Source: Chrysoporthe austroafricana (lineage: Eukaryota; Ascomycota; Sordariomycetes; Diaporthales; Cryphonectriaceae). From it: a stretch of DNA of 64,000 nucleotides. Numbering within the stretch: the stretch's first letter is position 1; each line of letters opens with the position of its first letter. The position numbers and the translations under genes were made by a program. Under the pieces are notes generated by a model. It searched no databases. It was not told the origin of the DNA and was given only the letters and a program-made list of their open reading frames with translations. Where the stretch lies: positions 4,402,001-4,466,000 of the forward strand of contig JYIP02000003.1 in NCBI GenBank assembly GCA_001051155.2. The letters are read 5' to 3'. Below, piece by piece: positions 21,480-33,202 of this stretch.

Positions 21480-22373
21480 ATGGCTTCCGGCACGCCACAC
21501 AAACCGGAATCGCAGGCCAAGGCTCAGGCCAAAGCTCAGGCCAAAGCTCAGGCCAAAGCTCATGCCGAAGCTCATGCCGAAGCTCATGCCGAAGCTTCGT
21601 CGGTGCACAGCCTTCTGTCCAACACGATCGTCACCATCCTCGTGGGTGAAGACGAGAAGAAATGGACCCTCCACGAAAGTCTCCTGGTCTCCAGCTCTCC
21701 CTTCTTCAGATCTGCTTTCCGGGGCGGCTGGAAGGAGGACGGCTCGGGCGTCCTCAAGCTCCCGGAGGATGATGCAGATAGCTTCGAACAGTTCGTGGGG
21801 GTGAGTCCGTCTCGTCTCAGTCGCCTGGGCCTGGCACCCACCACCTCGCTGACCCCTCGCACCGTCTAACTACAGTGGGCATATGCACAGCCCCTCAACA
21901 AGCTGGACACCCCCCGCACGCAGGTGCTGTCTCCGCCAGACGGCGACAGGGTCATGGTCCGCGATTATCTGAAGCTCTACATCTTCGCGCACAAGTACCT
22001 CGTCGAAGACCTGCAGAACGACACGGTGGACGCCATCTTGGACTACTTCAAGAATGGCAAGCATACCCCTCAACCCGACGATGTCATTTTTCTCTACCAG
22101 AACACCTCGAGAGGCTGCAGTATGAGGAGTCTCTTGTCTTGCTATGCCGCGTTCCTCCTCTTCTCGGGACTGCCCGCCTTCAGCGGCCCCTGGATGGACG
22201 TCCTGGGCTCTAACGGAGAGGTCGGTGCGGATATCATTCGGCGGGTGGCAGACTGGAAGTTCAGGTGGGGGTACAGGATCCCGTGCCAAGTTGTCGCCAT
22301 TAAGCGTTGCAGCTTCCACGTCCACAAGGAGACGCCCGCATATACCCGCGGTGGGGAAGGATCCAGACGTTGA
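21480..22373 (+). CDS. BTB/POZ-domain protein with N-terminal Ala-rich repeat
   Basis: Exons 21480-21800 and 21876-22373 give 272 residues. I chose the ATG at 21480 because it has A at -3 and G at +4. Residues ~12-40 are a tandem repeat, four QAKA then three HAEA. The BTB core follows: TIVTILVGEDEKKWTLHESL, then SSSPFFRSAFRGGWKEDGSG and LKLPEDDADSFEQFVGWAYA. Beyond it are LYIFAHKYLVEDLQND and a C-terminal helical part with NTSRGCSMRSLLSCYAAF, as in the fungal BTB family. The last ~25 residues are less typical, and the adjacent frame (DPDVEWEDDYLRP) also looks coding-like, so the extreme C-terminus may be mis-framed. Likely an adaptor for protein-protein contacts; function unknown. Head-to-head neighbour on the right is a dead copy. 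Confidence 0.85.
21513..21596 (+). repeat. Coding minisatellite, seven 12-nt units
   Basis: Seven tandem 12-base units: four of the CAGGCCAARGCT type (QAKA) followed by three of the CATGCCGAAGCT type (HAEA). They are nearly identical within each block and stay in frame in the BTB gene. The two-block structure shows stepwise expansion from two parental units. Confidence 0.95.
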
Positions 22374-22738
22374 GTGGGAGGACGACTATCTGCGGCCTTA
22401 TAGCAATATACACATCACTCGGCAGTGAGGCCAAGTTGTCGTAGATGGATGTGATCTGGGCACCGGAGGTTCTTGTTGGGAAGGAAGTTTGGATACTCTT
22501 TGTCCACTCCATCAGTGATGCTCCTGTAAAGGACCTTTTGATGGGTACCAAGTGCGGGTTCTACTTGCACGCTTAGGCTGTCTCCAAGGACCGTTTTGAC
22601 TGTTGTGCCATAAATCCATGAGCTCGATATTGAACTTAAATTAATTACAGCAGCATGTTATCAGCTCAAACCGCCTGCACCAATGACGACGTCCTCCATC
22701 ACACCCCACCTTATCCAGGCTCGCAAGCCAACCTCTTA

Positions 22739-23955
22739 TCATGCCGGTGGAAAGCACAACTCTCGGTCGCCCCCCTCGCCGGGGGCATTGCCTCCCGCGA
22801 TCCAGTGGAACTGGGCGATCTCGCTGACGACGTCGAACCCCAGGCTCGGCGTCTCGTTCAGCACCTCCCTCCACTCCTCCGTAATCGGGTTGTTCTGCTT
22901 CCCCTGGACAGGCCCAGCGCCAGCTTCTCCAGCAGCAGCCTCTGCACCTCGCACCCCGGCGGCGTGTTCTTGTAGACGAACTACACGAGGCGTATCTCCG
23001 GCCGCCGCATGCCGACGCCGTAGTACGACCTGGCCGCGTCCACTCACGCATTCTCCAGGTTCTCGATCATGAGCTTCGCCGCGAGGACGTACAGCCGCAT
23101 GTACGTCGCCATGCACTGCGCTGCGGCGACGCCCCCACCGAGGGAGACGGAGGATGCGGACGGCGACGGGGAAGGGGCCGCGAGCACGGCATGGGCCGGG
23201 GCGGGGCCGGCGTCGGGGGTGTTACCGCGGGGTGTCGTGGCGCATGCGTAGATCCAGTGGACGAAGAGCTCGAAGGTGCTCGGGTCGTCCTCCGGCAGGC
23301 ACAGCCGGTCATCGACCGTCTCCCGGAAGCCAGCGTTGAAGGCAGACCGGAAGAAGCCCGAGGCCAAGGAGAGGAGGTTCTCGTGCAGCCGCCAGAGGGC
23401 GCCAGCGGGCCCGATGCGGATCTCGACGACGAGCTCGGAGAGGACCCTGGGCTTCCGTGGCTCGATACTCCCACCGCTTCCTTGCGGCGCCCCAGCTTCC
23501 TACCTTGCCCCGGCGTAGGCCGTGGATTAGTGATGCCACGCACTGCTCGATAGGCAGCCTCTCAACGCCCGGCGCCTGGTCCGCACTTCCTGCCGTCACT
23601 ACCGTCGCTACTGTCCCGGGCACCAGATCCGCTCGCCAGGGCACCACCGCCCTCACCGCCCCGTCCCCCCACATCCGCAGCAGCCGGGACGTCAGCCGTC
23701 GACGTCCCGCGCCCGAATATGCGCGTCCGCTTCGGCGATCTGCCCGGCCAGCCCTGTGTCCGGAGCGTCCGTCAGAGGCGGACGTGGGCGGGGCCGTGGT
23801 GTGCCTGCATGAGGCCGGGCCTGAGAGGAGAGTTGATAGCGCTTTGGAGGAGGACCGCGTAACTCGTCGAGGGTCTCCTCCCCATCCTCCTCGTACTCAT
23901 CGTCCTCCTACTCGCCACGATGCAGACAGAGAAGCTTGGGTCGTTTCGAGGCCAT
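22739..23955 (-). pseudogene. BTB-domain pseudogene with several stops and frameshifts
   Basis: The reading frame from ATG 23955 starts MASKRPKLLCLHRGE and hits TAG at 23908-23910. The same frame then reads a plausible acidic region (EDDEYEEDGEETLDEL). A frame change is needed before the BTB core (PRVLSELVVEIRIGPAG, then LHENLLSLASGFFRSAFNAG and LPEDDPSTFELFVHWIYA). After LYVLAAKLMIENLENA there is TGA at 23044-23046. The same frame goes on as VDAARSYYGVGMRRPEIRLV, then TAG at 22981-22983, then FVYKNTPPGCEVQRLLLEKL. A last shift leads to EEWREVLNETPSLGFDVVSE and a stop at 22739. The C-terminal motifs match the fungal BTB family, so this is one ancestral gene now broken at five or so places. 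Confidence 0.8.
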
Positions 23956-25414
23956 CTTGATGGTGGTTAGCTGGGAGGTTAGATGGGTTGAGTGGGTGTG
24001 CGAGCGAGGAACGAGCGTTGTTACCCCACGTTCCATCGGAAGTGCCCAGACACAACTGGAATGGATCATCCAGACGCCCCCACGTGTAAATCAGAATTAC
24101 ACGGTGACGAGATGACGGCGTACCTTCGAATATACCTGACCTGTCTTCTGACTAGAACTCCGAGACACCCGGACAAAACCAGAACGGGACTGGATCCTGC
24201 CAAGGCATAGATATAGCCAACAGTCTAGGACGACTGCGCGATCACACCACATGTCACTCGGGAGCGTAGCAGACTGCATAGAGAAAGATTGGTAAAAGTA
24301 GGCTTTGTGTGCCCCTTTTATCGATTCTGCTCAAGATTGAGACATCGTTGAGCGCGCGCTCCAGTCCGGGTATAGTACCCCAATGAACACCCCCAACGCT
24401 CCAGCCAAACCAAAATGCATCAGTTGCCCTCTTCAAGACATAAAGCCAGGATTTCCACGCCCCTTCAGTATGCATCCCGTTTCAAGAAACCCTGACATAG
24501 CGAGAGGAGACACCTCGACAGAGATAAGCCGGCAGATTATGGGGTAAAAGCGCAGCCCATGTTACATGAAAAAAAAAAAAAAAACAGAGATGTACGACCC
24601 AAGAGCGAACCAACTCCACTGAACCCGTTTGCCCACCCAAGCCATTGCCCGGTTCGTAGGTTGCAATGACGCGTAAACCACAATGTTCTTTGCCGTCCCG
24701 CCTGATCGCTCCAGGTCTTGTTGTTTCCATAAGCCCATATAAGCATGAAGAACACCCCCGACTTGTTGATACAAAGAAACTCCGCTTGTGACGACTGCCG
24801 CAACCCGTAGAATATTTTGCTCTAAATGCTCAAGCAGATCTTTTTTTCTCGTCCAGACTCGAGAGACCCAAGGTAGACCGTTTTATCATGCGAAAATCGC
24901 CGCTTGCCGTTCCAATGTGGACAGATAAGGCCCGTCCAACTCCGCCGTGAAACACCGATGCCCAATGATCAAGTCGTCGAGTATGCAGATCCGGTAAAAA
25001 AAAACGCCCAGTCGAAAATCAAAACAGCCTATCTTTCGAAGTCGTAGCACCGATCCTGCGTTGTCGTATTACAAGCAGCAATATAATAAATTGGTATATC
25101 CGTGAAATCCGAGGGGTCGCCAGGAGCGTCAGCTCCGTGCCTCGGCGGGTAAACACACGTCGGAAAAGTTCTTTGTACAGGATTGTGATGGAATAGCGCG
25201 AGCCGACAAGTGAGGTCGACTCAATATACGCTCCATGCCTGCCACGAGTGAATAGAATATCAAATGCCTGCTTGTTGTTGAAGGTCGGTGCCCGCCAAGA
25301 TGAACAGCTGCCTGGAGAGTACTGGGTGTGGTGGACCCACAGTCCTCAACGCCTCGGTGAGGACGGCGGGGACGAGGCTGTCCCACATGGAGGGGTGAGG
25401 CAACGTCCCGCCGT
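23956..25414. other. Intergenic, no gene seen; contains a 16-A tract
   Basis: About 1.5 kb without recognisable coding sequence. A run of 16 A lies at 24569-24584. The right part may be 3' UTR of the minus-strand gene ending at 25415. Confidence 0.45.
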
Positions 25415-26103
25415 CTACCACCTGTGGCGAAGGCTATGCTGCATCCGGACAGAGGGCGAGACCGACTGTGGTGGACTAGGCATAGTTAAGCCCTGACCAT
25501 TCGCAGGGTTGATGATGGGGATGGCGTTGCGAGCACGAGTGGCGGCAGGTTGGTGAAGCTTGAGGGTTGAGTGGGGAGACTGATAGGATGGCATGAAGGC
25601 AGGGGAGTTCGAGTTGAGTTGATACGAAGATGCGACCACCTGAGGTTGCTGGGTGGGGGAGCCGGCTGGGGAGTTGCTCGCCAGGGAGGACCGCTCAGAG
25701 CCGCTGCTGTAGGCCAACTACAATCGCGACACTTGTCAGCTCACAAAGCCCTCGAAGACGGACAGCCGGGGAGGGGGAGGGGGTTTAGGCAGGGCCGGGC
25801 CGGCCAGCATCATCCGGGCTGGAGGGGACTCACGTCACTCTCGGTGATGAGGGTGGGCACAAAGTCTAGGTCGTCGTCGAGATCGAAACTCCGACCGAGC
25901 TCAAAGGTCCGGCGGAAGCTCGAGACGGATGGCGACTCGGTGGGCAGCTCCTTCATGCTTCGCACGCCCCGGAACTGCTTGTGTGATTGGTTTTGCGAGA
26001 CCGACAGCCTCGGCTGCCGGCGGTTCCGACCGCCATGGTGACCCGAGGCGGTGGCCTGTGTGGGATGTTGTTGATGAGTGTTGTAGTGGTAGTATTGGGA
26101 CAT
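25415..26103 (-). CDS. Conserved Ser-rich fungal protein of unknown function
   Basis: Two exons, 25834-26103 and 25415-25717, joined by a 116-bp intron (GTGAGT donor, TTGTAG acceptor), give 190 residues from ATG 26103. The N-terminus is Gln/His-rich (MSQYYHYNTHQQHP). The central part RSMKELPTESPSVSSFRRTF followed by FDLDDDLDFVPTLITESD looks like a conserved core. The second exon is Ser/Pro/Gln-rich (LAYSSGSERSSLASNSPAGS), then has TRARNAIPIINPANG and a PSPPQSVSP motif. No enzyme or DNA-binding domain is visible. The many SP and RxxS sites suggest a phosphorylated, largely disordered regulator, which is inference. The 5' flank is a 5-kb gene-poor block. Confidence 0.72.
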
Positions 26104-29100
26104 GGTTGCTCGTGGTCAATGGCTGCCTGCGTGTCGCCTGGTCTCTCCCGTGTGCTTGGGATTTTTTGGGGGTTGCGTGGCTCCAGAGGGGTGAAGGGTG
26201 ACCTGTTGTACGCCGGGTTTTTGCGGTATTAAATCTGTCGGCGCAGCACCGAGGTCCAGAAATTGGCTGTGCGTGGTGAAACGTAGGGCGGAGGGTCGTC
26301 TGGGGATGATAGGCTGATTGGATTTGTGTGAATGTCGGATGGTGGTCCGGATTGATCGTGGTGGACGTTGAAGGTGATGTGATTGATGGATGAGGGCGAG
26401 GGAGTCAAATCGTGCCGGGTCGGGTGATGAGGGCGGTATATTGTAACGGGAGGGTGGTGGGCAGACGGACGTATGGATAGGGTTCGGGATGGGTAGGTAG
26501 AAGTAGAAGAGGGAGGCGGAGCGGCAGGTGGGAGAGAAAGTGGGAGCACAGAGGGACGTACTATGGTATCCTCGCGGGCCCAGAGGCGCCCGCGGCCTGG
26601 GGTGTCGGAACGGGCGAATCTTCTCGTTGGACGAGGGCAGGACAGGGGACCAAGGGCGGCCTGAGGGTGGGCCGCCGTCGTCTCTGTCGACCAGGGTGGC
26701 CCAGGCTAACCCAGCCTGGCCCAGGAGGGCCCAGGATGGCCCAGGAGCAGCCAGGGTCTCAGACTGGGATGCGGCCGGGATAAGCCCAGGAAGGCCACGC
26801 ATGCGGGTGCAGCGAGGAGGCAGGAGAGGCAGGCACTGGCAGGGACGCAGGGGCCATGCCACCGTGCAGCATGAACTGTGTCTGCAGACGGACGTCACAG
26901 TACGAGCGACTAGCCCGCACGGACTGATGCCCATCTCGACGCAGTCAAGATACGGGACCCCCACCCCCCTCCCTGGATGCACCCAATGAGAGGAGGGTTC
27001 GTCGACGATCATCATGTCCGCACTGTCTTCCCATTCCCGGGGGTGAGGTGTCGACTCGGTGTCGACAAAGGGGCTCCACTCCCTCTTACATTCTCAGTAG
27101 GCCTGACCACCTCGCCTCCGTTTCATTGGGCGCAGCCATCATTTCCGGGTTGGAAGAGGTCAAGCTCAGACTTCTGGAATGCCGCTACCGTCCGAAGCTT
27201 GCTCTGGTACTGTGCTCCGTAATAATCTTGGGGATAGATCGAGGGCCTGGTCGCCTCGCTGCTGCTGCTGCTGCTGCTCCTCAACAACTTCGCTGCCCGA
27301 GAGAGCCCGCGAGCCCGCGAGTCTCACACATACTTAGCAGTACCGCGAACACCATAGCGGATTATCTTCCATGGCGGCGACGATGGACGATGGACAGCAA
27401 GACCACACATATCAATCCACAGGTCGTAGGTCTCTCCGGCCCTTCGGCTCCGGTCGACCACGGCCCAGACAGGACACGAGATGACCGCCATCAATCAATC
27501 GCAGACTCGACAATGTCGCAACATCGGATCATGGTCTAGAGGTCTGGGGTGTCGAAAGCGGATGGCCTCGAAGCTTGCACAGGGGCAGAGGCTCCCGCTG
27601 GCCTTTCCCCCTGAGGTGCCTGATCTCAGCTTTGATGAGATTGGAGACCGCTAAGGAGGACCACTGCGAGGGGCAGGGCGAGGCGCCTCACCAAGCTCAA
27701 ACCTGCTGCTCTCCTTCGTCCGCCGGCTTGGCGGTCCAGGGCAGCGAAGGCTGTGAAGAGGCCCTCGACTTGCTGAAACTCGCCCGCCCGGGTCGATGCC
27801 CCTTCGTGGCCCCGGCCTTGTCGAGGTCTGAAGCATCACCTGCCACTGGCGGCTGGGTCCTCCCCGGCTCCGGCCAGGCCAGCCCTTCTTCACTTCGCCA
27901 CCCTCCCCACATATCTCGGCGATTGCACACAGTGCTGCTTGATCCTTCTGGAGGGCCGCAGCACGCACTGGGCAATATTGGCCGGCGCTGCAGGCGGGGT
28001 GCCCTCGCATGAATGGCTGCGAGGCAGTGGCCATTCATCAGCGCAGATCCGCCGAGAGGGCACCAGACAACAACCAGCCTTGGTGGCGAACCACGGCCAG
28101 GAACCATCTGTGACTGGCTGGCGCTGTCCGCCTCCCAGCGCTCCTTGCTGAACCCCGTCCTTGTGTGACCTGTTCACTAATGCATTCTCTGCACCAAGGA
28201 TGCGGCTGGTACTGAGGGCCCGTGCAGCAGGCTTACCAGCCAGCCAGCGCTGGGCTTCACTGCTTCCCTGCACAGTGTGGACTGTTGCGTACTCGGTGAT
28301 AATAATACGACAATGCTCGCACGGCCTGTCCAGATCGAGCAGACGGCGGCTGGCTCCTCATCGGATCTCGGGCGACGTTGGTGCTTCCAGGGCCTTGTCC
28401 TTGACCGAAGATCTTGGGCAGATCTTCTCGAAGAGGCTTCGCCCACACCCGGCAGTAATTGCCACCCGTCTCCCAATTCTGACGTTGCTCTGGACCACCA
28501 TCACCTCATAGGCTGCCGTCTCTGGACGGTGCCCATTACTATGGCACCACCTTTGCTGCAGACATTGAAACCTGCAGCGCATAGCACTTGTTCCTGGGTG
28601 ACATACTACCGTGACTACCCAGCATGAGGCCAGACCGGTTGTCTCTGCTGACCGTTGCATGAACTTGCGCCATCCGATTAGAACCGACGAATCTGGGGAA
28701 GGGAGGCACAGGAGGAGGCGCCTCGTGCACCCCGTCCGTGCATGGAAGATGGCTGAGTCGAAACGATCTCCGGGATCTTCACGCTGTGTGGTCGTGCAGC
28801 AACTGGAATAGATTGATGCAGCGGCGCCCGCGAAGGGGTCCAGGCCCTACTACGTAGGTTGTGTGCAACCGGCATTGGGGCGATGCCGAAGTAACGCACA
28901 AAGACAACCCTCCACACAAGCGCCCTTGTTGATTGGATTCGTGGATAGCGCACGACTAGTACCGGGGGGGGGGGGTGCTGCTTACGAAGGGCTTGCCGAC
29001 AACACTAGAGCGGTGCGTTCTCAATGGGTGAGATGACGGAAGAGGCAAGCCGCCGTGAGCTTGTCCGGCGGCTCGACCTCGTCGCTAGATATGCTGCCGG

Positions 29101-31278
29101 CGCTGAAGGAGCTTCGACAGTCGGTGATTCTTCGTCCTGCCACGCCTGCCTCTAAGACGCCACAAGCTCCCCAGACTGCACCCGCCTTATTGTCCGACTG
29201 CCTGGCAAGGCTCATCGCTGCGAGACTATGGGGATTACGCAGAGCCCCGGATTGGCCAAAGCCGAGCATGTGGGGGACAGGTAAAGTGCTTGCTTCTATT
29301 TTCGATACCGGGCCGTCAACCTCAACCCCTGAACGGACCAGCTTAAACCCTCGTCGATAACTTTATCGTGATCCTTAAAGTCCCATGTGCTTCGGATGCG
29401 GTGTGTTGGGACCAAGGAGATGGGCTGAGTGCCCTGACCATCTGCTCTAGCAACTGCTTTACTCTGAGCTCGCCACATTGGGCGTCAATGTCAAAGCCCC
29501 CACCATCGTACTATGTAGAACCGCGGTCCGCGCCCTGGAGCCCTTCTTTTATGCAAACCATGGGCAAGGGAAGGGGTGTGTACAGTCCGTACACCTCCAT
29601 CTCTACACTGCCACACCGCTCATTGGGGAGACCGAAGCAAGGGAAAGGAGCCTCTCGCGAAAACACGCATGCCCTGGACCTGCCACACACCCACAAGCGA
29701 CAAGCGCCTGCAGCGGCAGGGCAAGCAAGCAAGGCCTCCTGACTCCCAGTCATCCGCTTCGGTGCGCCTGCAGCTGCATCATCCGGCGGGGGGTGGGATG
29801 CCCGCCCAGCCCTTCTCGTCCCATCTCCGGATCGGCCTTCGGTCAGCAGGTGCCTCTCGAGGCCACCACAGGCGCTCCAGGTGCTCACCCACCATCCGGC
29901 GTTGCTGGTAAGGCGCAGCACAAAGGGGTTAGTGGGGGAGGGAGGACAGGCACATCGCACCGAACCGGGCTCGCTAAGGACGCCTACGACAGCCGAGACC
30001 GAAAGCCACCTTTCAAGCCCCGCAGCCGCTGACACAGGTGGTGTCTCTGCGATATTGCAGGAGGGCGGACCAGTCCCCTGCAGACTGCAGCGCCCTGGGT
30101 TAGTCCTCGCCTGCCGCCGACGCTTCTCCGAGACGTCCTTCCCCAGATGCGCTCCCCGCAGCCTTGTCAGATCTCACACCTATTCCTGTGGGTTGACTTT
30201 GCTTCTGATGCGCCGGCCGAGAACTTACATCCCCAGCTAGCTTGTGCCTGGCAGGTGTCCCGGCCCCCCGATGTGGCATTGTCGCAAAAGAGGCGGGTCG
30301 TCCTTCAAAGCCGAGATGCGGATTCGTCCGCTCCGGTCCGGCCGCGCCCCGGCCATACTGTCATCGGGACCCTGGGCGCTGGGCGCCGACACCGTCGAGA
30401 TGACACCGCACGTTGTATAAAGAGATTCCAGTGGCACCTACCGGCCTGGAATGTACATCTCTCGCAGCCTTGAATCAACACGAATATCTGCATTGCGAAG
30501 ATCGGCGAGTTCTTTGCGCGCTCGGTGCGCTCTCGATCGTGTCTTGCCATCCACCGTCTGTTGTCACCGCCTCCTTTAGGCTTTGACCCCCTTGACAGAC
30601 CTCGCCTCTCGTCATCCTACTCATACTGTATCAAACTACCTACCCTGCCTGGCCTGGGCTGCCGTCGACCGCGCCAGGTCCGCCTCATAATTCCACCTCG
30701 CGTGCTCGTCTGCTTTGTATTCTTATAATGGTTGAGGGTTCTCTTCAACGACTTAAACCCACTCGTTTCTTCGCTCTAGTCTAAATCGCGATACCTAGCT
30801 GTTTTCCGACGGCTCTTCAGGGTTACTATCTTGACGCTTTCCGAAGGCTCGATCACTGTAGCTTCCTCGACGGCTGGGAGTCCACAAGTTTGCTCGATTT
30901 GAATACACTCATTATCATAAGTGACACGTCCCAGACTCCCTCGGTGATCCCACAGTGATCCTTGGCAGTCTTCTTACATAGTTGTAATAGCATGAACAGT
31001 TATCTCGAAGAGGTCCTTTACCATGTTCATAAGCATGCCGTTCGCTTGATCGACAGTCCAATCCAGACCTCTGCGTATGGTCACTCCTTTTAAGCTGTAC
31101 ACGTAGTCACTCACTCCAGTCATTGAGCCTGGGCTTCACCGAACATCTATTGTAGCACAGTCAGTAGTTATCACAGTGGGGACCGAGAATTAATCCAGGT
31201 GTCGTCGGTTCGCAGGAGTCAAAGTGTGCATGTAATTGTATCTCGTGTTGATTGAACCAAGCTGAATCGCACTCGCTG
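26104..31278. other. 5.2-kb GC-rich gene-poor block
   Basis: Many overlapping open frames on both strands but none with a family motif, consistent intron pattern or strong start. Long frames here are expected from the high G+C. Notable items are a CCCAGG-rich stretch at about 26697-26760, six CTG units at 27259-27276, a 12-G tract at 28964-28975, and a TATA-like GTATAAAG near 30414-30421 followed by a C/T-rich leader-like stretch to about 30730. It could hold a long non-coding transcript or regulatory DNA. I cannot support any gene. Confidence 0.5.
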
Positions 31279-31986
31279 TCATACGCAAGCCCTGGCAACG
31301 GCGGACCCTGACTCCCCACCACGATACGTACAATATACGATCCCGGAACAATCCAAATACTGGATAACCCAGGGCCGAGTTCCAATGGTCACTGCATCTT
31401 GGGCTCTATATGCCTCTACTTTCCTTAAAGCATCGACTGGTTCCAAAACGAGAGTGATAGACCGAACCCCCCCAAAAGCATCAAGAGACTGACATGCCTG
31501 AGAAAAGTGGGGAGAGCTTTCGCGCCAGCGCCAGTCTGGTAGAAGGAAGTGTTGGATACTGTCAATAGAAGAGCCGTAGTGTTGCCGTAGACCCGATACG
31601 ATTAGGTCTGGCTTGTCCACAATACTCATGCAAAGCCAGAGAATATCACGGCTAGGGTTGAAGTAGAACGAGCCAGTGGGATGATTGGGATGATTGGGAT
31701 GCTGGAGATGTCTGTAGGTCCTCATTGTATGAACCCGTGATTCGCGGCATGCGTATAGCGCGGCCGGGATCTCAATATCATCGAGTAAATCATCCTCATC
31801 GCCCATATCGCGATAAAGATCGTCGCGTGCCAACCATTTCGACAGAGAACAAGTGAGGCGAAGGCCCACGATTTCCGCGTTGCCATCAATATAAGTAGCT
31901 TCTATGACGCGAGCGTCGGGCCAGGTTTGCTCCCAGATAAGACGTCGAAGCTCCATCGGAAGGAGACGAAACCTTGTGAAGGACAT
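31279..31986 (-). CDS. 2EXR-domain protein
   Basis: A single-exon gene, 235 residues from ATG 31986; upstream the frame is open only through a GTG. The N-terminus MSFTRFRLLPMELRRLIWEQ followed by TWPDARVIEA matches the fungal 2EXR pattern (F..LP.ELR..IW), and ALYACRESR is the second conserved block. GSFYFNPSRDILWLC continues the usual 2EXR layout. A short HPN repeat (HPNHPNHP) lies in between. 2EXR proteins form large lineage-expanded families in ascomycetes and have no established biochemical role. The C-terminal ~40 residues are less typical, and an alternative frame at 31161-31385 may mean an unseen intron. Lies in an A+T-richer accessory stretch. Confidence 0.82.
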   Translation of the reverse strand: MSFTRFRLLPMELRRLIWEQTWPDARVIEATYIDGNAEIVGLRLTCSLSKWLARDDLYRDMGDEDDLLDDIEIPAALYACRESRVHTMRTYRHLQHPNHPNHPTGSFYFNPSRDILWLCMSIVDKPDLIVSGLRQHYGSSIDSIQHFLLPDWRWRESSPHFSQACQSLDAFGGVRSITLVLEPVDALRKVEAYRAQDAVTIGTRPWVIQYLDCSGIVYCTYRGGESGSAVARACV

Positions 31987-33202
31987 TTCGTAAGACAGGT
32001 GAAGAGTTCGATAGTTGTGTTTTGCAGACAGTGGTAAGTCAGACACAAGGTTCCAAGATTCTTGCTTTTATATTATTCAGTGAGCCTTTACCATGTGACA
32101 TAGGGCCTGCTATTTTGCAGAGTCATTGTTCTGTACAAGGGCTATTTTTCGTAAGCGCCGAGTGCAAACTATCCGTGGAACGGAGCGGCTACAGAGGTAG
32201 GTCAGTGGTTCCACCGCCTCTATATCGTGCGGTGTGCACGACTGGCTAGCTCATGTCGTTGTCCAACCCACGAAATACTGCTATATCGACCCATTGCACC
32301 TCCATCTCTGTATCAGTATCCGCGTCAGGCCTTCCGGTCTTGACATAACTGGCACTAGCTCGGGTGTGTTGGTGCGTTGCCAAAGCTTATTTGAGAACTA
32401 GGCGTCGGGCTTCTGCTCTAGGGAAGGCTAGGAGGCCACGCATGCCCGCCGTAGGGTTCTGGTTCGTGTGTCTGGTTAGCTATCACCACGCCTCGAGCGC
32501 GGCTATTCAGTAGAAATTCATTCTTTCCTTAGACCTAGCACACACACGACGTCGGGCCTGTCCTCCCAGTCGACGGTCAGATGGGCTGGGTAAACTTCGC
32601 GTCGATGTTCTCATTCTCATGCATTTTGCTAAGACAGAAGAGATCCGGATCATCTTCTCTCCGCTTGAGCAACATCACCGTCTTCTTTTTCAACTTTCTA
32701 TGCACAGTTCCTCCCCGATTCAAATCAGCCGGGCTACTAGGTGTCGTATTTTGTAATAATTTACTTCCCGGGCCTCACGAGCCTGTCTTTCCGGCTTTGA
32801 TACAACACACCTAGGAGCGAGATCAAACGCAGGCTCGGCGCTCATCCATGTGTGCCCTCAATCTCCGCATCTTCTTACGCTTTGACGTTGACCAATATTC
32901 ATTCTAAGCCTTATACTATAAGGATGAGGGTAATGCCAGAATCTCCTTGCCGTAACCCAGATGATTCAACAATGTGCCGAGAGATGAAGACACCGTATAT
33001 ATTCCTCCATTTATACGAGATATGTAGCAGATGCTACGTATCCCAACATCCTGCATCAAGTGTGCCGCCGTACCTTCATCACAACGGCCGGATCTTGTCG
33101 GACTTCTGGCTCTGATGGTTCATAGGCACATTCCAAGATCAACTTCTCAGCAGTTAGTCACGGAATAGATACATGCCACGCTTCAGAACACGCAGGCTCA
33201 TC
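31987..33202. other. Intergenic, nothing recognised
   Basis: No convincing gene. The ATG-started frame at 32581-32814 (77 residues) has no motif. The right end is the 3' flank of the P450 gene. Confidence 0.4.

Noticed and set aside
28000..30500. Numerous 100-180 residue frames on both strands
   Set aside because: No shared motif, no intron logic, many start with non-ATG codons, and frames overlap on all phases as expected from GC-rich non-coding DNA.
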